Assembly (NCBI RefSeq): GCF_007595705.1
Contig: NZ_NISY01000009.1
Coordinates: forward strand, 1 to 64,000
Length of the DNA: 64,000 nucleotides
Source: Streptomyces sp. SAJ15
GTDB lineage: Bacteria > Actinomycetota > Actinomycetes > Streptomycetales > Streptomycetaceae
Direction of reading: 5' to 3'
The position numbers were made by a program, and so were the translations under genes. Positions 61,292 to 64,000 of the stretch are shown one piece after another. Within the stretch, counting starts at the first letter, position 1. Every line of letters begins with the position of its first letter. The notes under the pieces were generated by a model. The model saw only the letters and a list, made by a program, of their open reading frames with translations. It searched no databases and was not told the origin of the DNA.

Positions 61292-62416
61292 TTACCCGGG
61301 TGCCCTGCTTGCCTCCTGGCCACCGTCCCTGGTCGAGGCGTCGTAGCCGATCAGGGTGCCCAGAACATCGTTGATGGCGCGTTCGCGCGGCAGCATTCCC
61401 GCGTAGCGGCCGCGCCGAACGAGTGGCACGAAGGGCTCCCGGGCGTCCAACACCCGGCGTGCCCAGAACCCGTCGCTCTTGGCAGGCGCGTCCACCTCGG
61501 CGGCGATGCGCCGCAACTTCGCGTCGAACAAGGCCCGGGCCTCGGCGAGGTCCACCGGCGTGTACCGGCCTGCGCCTTCGAGGTCACCCATAGCAGCGGC
61601 CAGCAGCAGCTCAGGAGCCAACGGGGCGAGGGCGTAGTCCGGCGGCTGATAGATCAGCCAGGGATGGCCGGGCTGGGCCGTGGCCGGGGACACTGGCGTA
61701 AACGGGAGGCGTGGCTGGGTCAGCTTGCCGGGAGGCTCATCCGCGCGGTCGGGAAGCTCACCCGCCGTGCGCGGTTCCGCCAGCTCCCACTGGCGTAGCC
61801 AGGCGCGCCCCCGGTCGTACGCACGGCGCAGCGCGGGTCGGGACAGCAGCCGGTCGCGCAGCTCGTCCGGGGGTGCCCAGCCGAGGAACGTGCCCGGCCC
61901 GGTGTCCGCAACGTTGGCTGTGAGGACCACCGCCCGGGGTCGCCCGATCCGGGCGGCCCCGGCGCAGAACACCAGCAGCCTGGTGTCCCACCAGGTTGTT
62001 CCGTCCGCCAGGTCCACCACAGCCACCTCGGTGTGCACCGCCTGCTTGAGGACCTCCACGACCGCCCGCGTGCTGGCGTCCCCGAGCGGCTCTCCCGGAG
62101 GGAGCCCCATCCGCGGCGGCACGGAGATCTCCCGCCGCTCCGGACGCGCCTCCGGGAAGTGCAGGGCGATACCCAGGAACTCGACCGAGCCGCCGCCGGT
62201 GAGTGAGCCCAGCACCACCAGAATCAGAGGCAGCAGACCAAGGATGAGTGCGATGACGAGCACCGTGCCCTCGTGCCGCTCGCTCGGCCAGTCCGCCGTC
62301 ACACTCAGCACGATCGTCAAGGCCAGCAGAACGACCACCAGCACGAACGAGGAGACCACGGCCCGTCGCCTGGACCAGGGCCAGAACGGCCCGTCCGACC
62401 TATCCACGCTTCCCAC
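61292..62416 (-). CDS. membrane-anchored hypothetical protein
   Basis: A 374-residue protein: two membrane helices at residues ~19-40 (AVVSSFVLVVVLLALTIVLS) and ~51-72 (VLVIALILGLLPLILVVLGS), then a ~290-residue cytosolic domain. That domain has STRAVVEVLKQAVHTEVAVV, TRLLVFCAGAARIGRPRAVV and LVRRGRYAGMLPRERAINDV. I do not recognise the family. Its stop lies 17 bases from the converging gyrB-like gene, with no obvious terminator. Start ATG 62416. Intact and typical codon bias. Confidence 0.6.
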   Translation of the reverse strand: MGSVDRSDGPFWPWSRRRAVVSSFVLVVVLLALTIVLSVTADWPSERHEGTVLVIALILGLLPLILVVLGSLTGGGSVEFLGIALHFPEARPERREISVPPRMGLPPGEPLGDASTRAVVEVLKQAVHTEVAVVDLADGTTWWDTRLLVFCAGAARIGRPRAVVLTANVADTGPGTFLGWAPPDELRDRLLSRPALRRAYDRGRAWLRQWELAEPRTAGELPDRADEPPGKLTQPRLPFTPVSPATAQPGHPWLIYQPPDYALAPLAPELLLAAAMGDLEGAGRYTPVDLAEARALFDAKLRRIAAEVDAPAKSDGFWARRVLDAREPFVPLVRRGRYAGMLPRERAINDVLGTLIGYDASTRDGGQEASRAPG

Positions 62417-62743
62417 TGTCGGACCGCCCCCGGGTTCCCGTCAAACGCGCAGGGGGGCCAGAGCTGCTCCCGCTTCCGGGACACACCGAGCAGCAACACG
62501 GCAGGACCTCCGCGATCCGCCAACTCATCCCCCAGACCCCGGTTCCCGTCGTCGCGAAGGCGCTCGGTTACGACGCCCGGCTCCTATCTAGCCCGTTTCG
62601 GTCTAACGCACCTGATCAGGGGCGGAGGCCATCATGAGGTGCTGGGGGGCGGGCAGTGCGTTCAGCCTCCCGGCGTGTCTCGGTTGGGCGTGCGCCAGAG
62701 TCAAGCGATCCTGGATCGCCTTCGACCACTGAGAACATCGGAC
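62417..62743. other. no clear gene
   Basis: Intergenic between two minus-strand genes. Contains no palindrome of note and no coding frame with a start. Confidence 0.35.
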
Positions 62744-63838
62744 TCACGCATCCAGCCTGCGGTTGCGCTGGACCGAGGAGAAGAAGGACCAGGCGATCAG
62801 GACGACGCCGACGAGGCCCGTGATGACCTCGGGGATCTCATACTGGATGGTGACGAGCAGAATCACCGCGAGGGCGCCGATCGCGTAGTGCGCGCCGTGC
62901 TCCAGGTAGACGTAGTCGTCGAGGGTGCCCTGGCGGACCAGGTAGACCGTGAGCGAGCGGACGTACATCGCGCCGATGCCGAGGCCGAGCGACATCAGGA
63001 CGATGTCGTTGGTGATCGCGAAGGCGGCGATGACGCCGTCGAAGGAGAAGGACGCGTCCAGGACCTCCAGGTAGAGGAACATGAAGAACGCGGCCTTGCC
63101 GGCCATCGCGACCGCCGGGACCTTCTTGCCGCTCCTCTTGGCCTCTTCCTCGACCTCGTGCTCGCGCTCCTCCTCTTCCTCGAGCTTGTTCTCGAAGTAG
63201 CCGGAAAGGCCGCCGACGATCAGGTAGGTGATCAAGCCCGCGACGCCGGCGATCAGGACGGTCTCCGTCTTGTCCGCATGTATGCCGCCGTGCTGGTGGG
63301 CGTTGGTGGCGAAGGTCATCGCGGAGACGAGCAGCACGATGAGCGCGATGCAGACGGAGAGCATGTCGACCTTGCCGAGCTTGGCGAGCGGACGCTCCAG
63401 CCAGCCGAGCCACTTGATCTCCCGGTCCTCGAAGATGAAGTCGAGGAAGATCATCAACAGGAACATGCCACCGAAGGCGGCGATCGACGGGTGGGCGTCG
63501 GTCACCAACTGCTGGTACTTGTCCTTGTCGTCGAGCGCGAGCCGCACCGCTTCGATCGGACCGATCTTGGCACTGACGGCGACGATCACGACTGGGAAGA
63601 CCAGGCGCATGCCGAAGACCGCGATCAGGACGCCGATGGTGAGGAAGATCTTCTGCCAGAAGGCATTCATCTTCTTCAGGATCCCGGCGTTGACCACGGC
63701 GTTGTCGAAGGACACCGAGATCTCGAGGATGGACAGGATCGCCACGATCCCGAAGCCGGTCCACCCCCCGTACAGCACCGCCACGACGAGGCCGAGCGCG
63801 GTGACCGCGAACGACCAGCCGAACGTTTTCAAAAGCAC
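62744..63838 (-). CDS. DUF475/TerC-family integral membrane protein
   Basis: A 364-residue protein of the DUF475 branch of the TerC superfamily. Eight or nine membrane helices; the hallmark Asp motifs are ILEISVSFDNAVVNAGILKK in helix 2 and LEVLDASFSFDGVIAAFAIT in the second half, giving the paired DN/DG pattern of TerC proteins. A charged cytosolic loop rich in Glu (ENKLEEEEEREHEVEEEAKR) separates the halves. TerC relatives export metal ions (Mn2+ in some) and are linked to tellurium resistance and stress. GTG 63838 starts VLLKTFGWSFAVTALGLVVA. Probably monocistronic; intact and full length. Confidence 0.85.
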   Translation of the reverse strand: MLLKTFGWSFAVTALGLVVAVLYGGWTGFGIVAILSILEISVSFDNAVVNAGILKKMNAFWQKIFLTIGVLIAVFGMRLVFPVVIVAVSAKIGPIEAVRLALDDKDKYQQLVTDAHPSIAAFGGMFLLMIFLDFIFEDREIKWLGWLERPLAKLGKVDMLSVCIALIVLLVSAMTFATNAHQHGGIHADKTETVLIAGVAGLITYLIVGGLSGYFENKLEEEEEREHEVEEEAKRSGKKVPAVAMAGKAAFFMFLYLEVLDASFSFDGVIAAFAITNDIVLMSLGLGIGAMYVRSLTVYLVRQGTLDDYVYLEHGAHYAIGALAVILLVTIQYEIPEVITGLVGVVLIAWSFFSSVQRNRRLDA

Positions 63839-64000
63839 TGGCTACCCAATCGTTTTGTGCGGGGCTCCCCCGCGCCGTACCTGGCTCTACGAAACATCGA
63901 CCTAGGCGAGTGCGATCATCCTACGTAGAGGGTGTGCTCAACCGCCGTCGTCGCCTCGCGAGTTCGGCCGTGACCCGGCGTTGCGGAGGTCGTATTCGAC
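63839..64000. other. upstream region of the DUF475 gene
   Basis: No gene visible. GATTGGGTAGCC just upstream of the GTG at 63838 is only a weak ribosome binding site candidate. The window ends here. Confidence 0.3.

Overview
The window is about 70% GC, with many GTG/TTG starts and GGAGG ribosome binding sites. Its gene families (replication-relaxation protein, MobF relaxase, CU044_5270 protein with an ECF-like sigma factor, DUF475/TerC protein, TipAS regulator, lasso-peptide B2 protein, actinobacterial IS5 and IS630 transposases) point to a Streptomyces or close relative. No rRNA or tRNA gene was found.

Layout. 0-7.6 kb: plasmid or integrative-element functions (replication-relaxation protein, a MobF relaxase without helicase domain, small hypothetical genes, an orphan RelE/ParE-like toxin), with an 800-bp block of GGTGC/GCACC repeats at 2.4-3.2 kb. 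7.7-24.8 kb: a gene graveyard with remnants of phage portal and terminase genes, an ArsR-type regulator, a kelch protein, a truncated tyrosine integrase, a second relaxase, two NucA/NucB-type nuclease genes and several transposases. Intact genes lie among them (DinB-like protein, an ABM-like protein, sigma factor plus CU044_5270 protein). 24.9-35.7 kb: a three-repeat CRISPR-like array, two overlapping membrane-protein genes, a zinc-type oxidoreductase beside its ruined GlxA-type regulator, a CoiA-like nuclease, a DUF7691 protein, and an FAD monooxygenase divergent from a WYL regulator across a perfect palindrome. 36.1-41.1 kb: a 1.1-kDa-residue-scale TPR-CHAT protease divergent from a small Cys-containing protein and a membrane protein; this is the best candidate for an under-described conflict or stress system. 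42.3-44.7 kb: a mobile-element fossil whose inverted ends enclose a broken transposase plus intact flavin reductase and ArsR genes. 46-51.7 kb: an S1-domain protein, a secreted protein, a second WYL regulator divergent from a VOC protein, an SDR fragment and a PhyH-like oxygenase. 51.7-53.9 kb: remains of a lasso-peptide operon (B2, LLM oxidoreductase, ABC transporter). 54.3-64 kb: mostly intact chromosome-like genes (AraC regulator, F420/LLM oxidoreductase with divergent TetR and two operators, a broken TipAS regulator, a stand-alone GyrB paralogue, a membrane protein and a DUF475/TerC protein).

The dominant theme is turnover. Many genes are interrupted by single frameshifts, in-frame stops, internal deletions or truncations, typical of a chromosome arm or an integrated plasmid region. 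Some single-base frameshifts could be assembly errors, but fragments joined directly to unrelated genes cannot. Recurring regulatory logic is visible: divergent enzyme/regulator pairs with palindromes between them at 33.7, 48.8 and 57.3 kb, and pairs without an evident palindrome at 26.9 and 43.9 kb.
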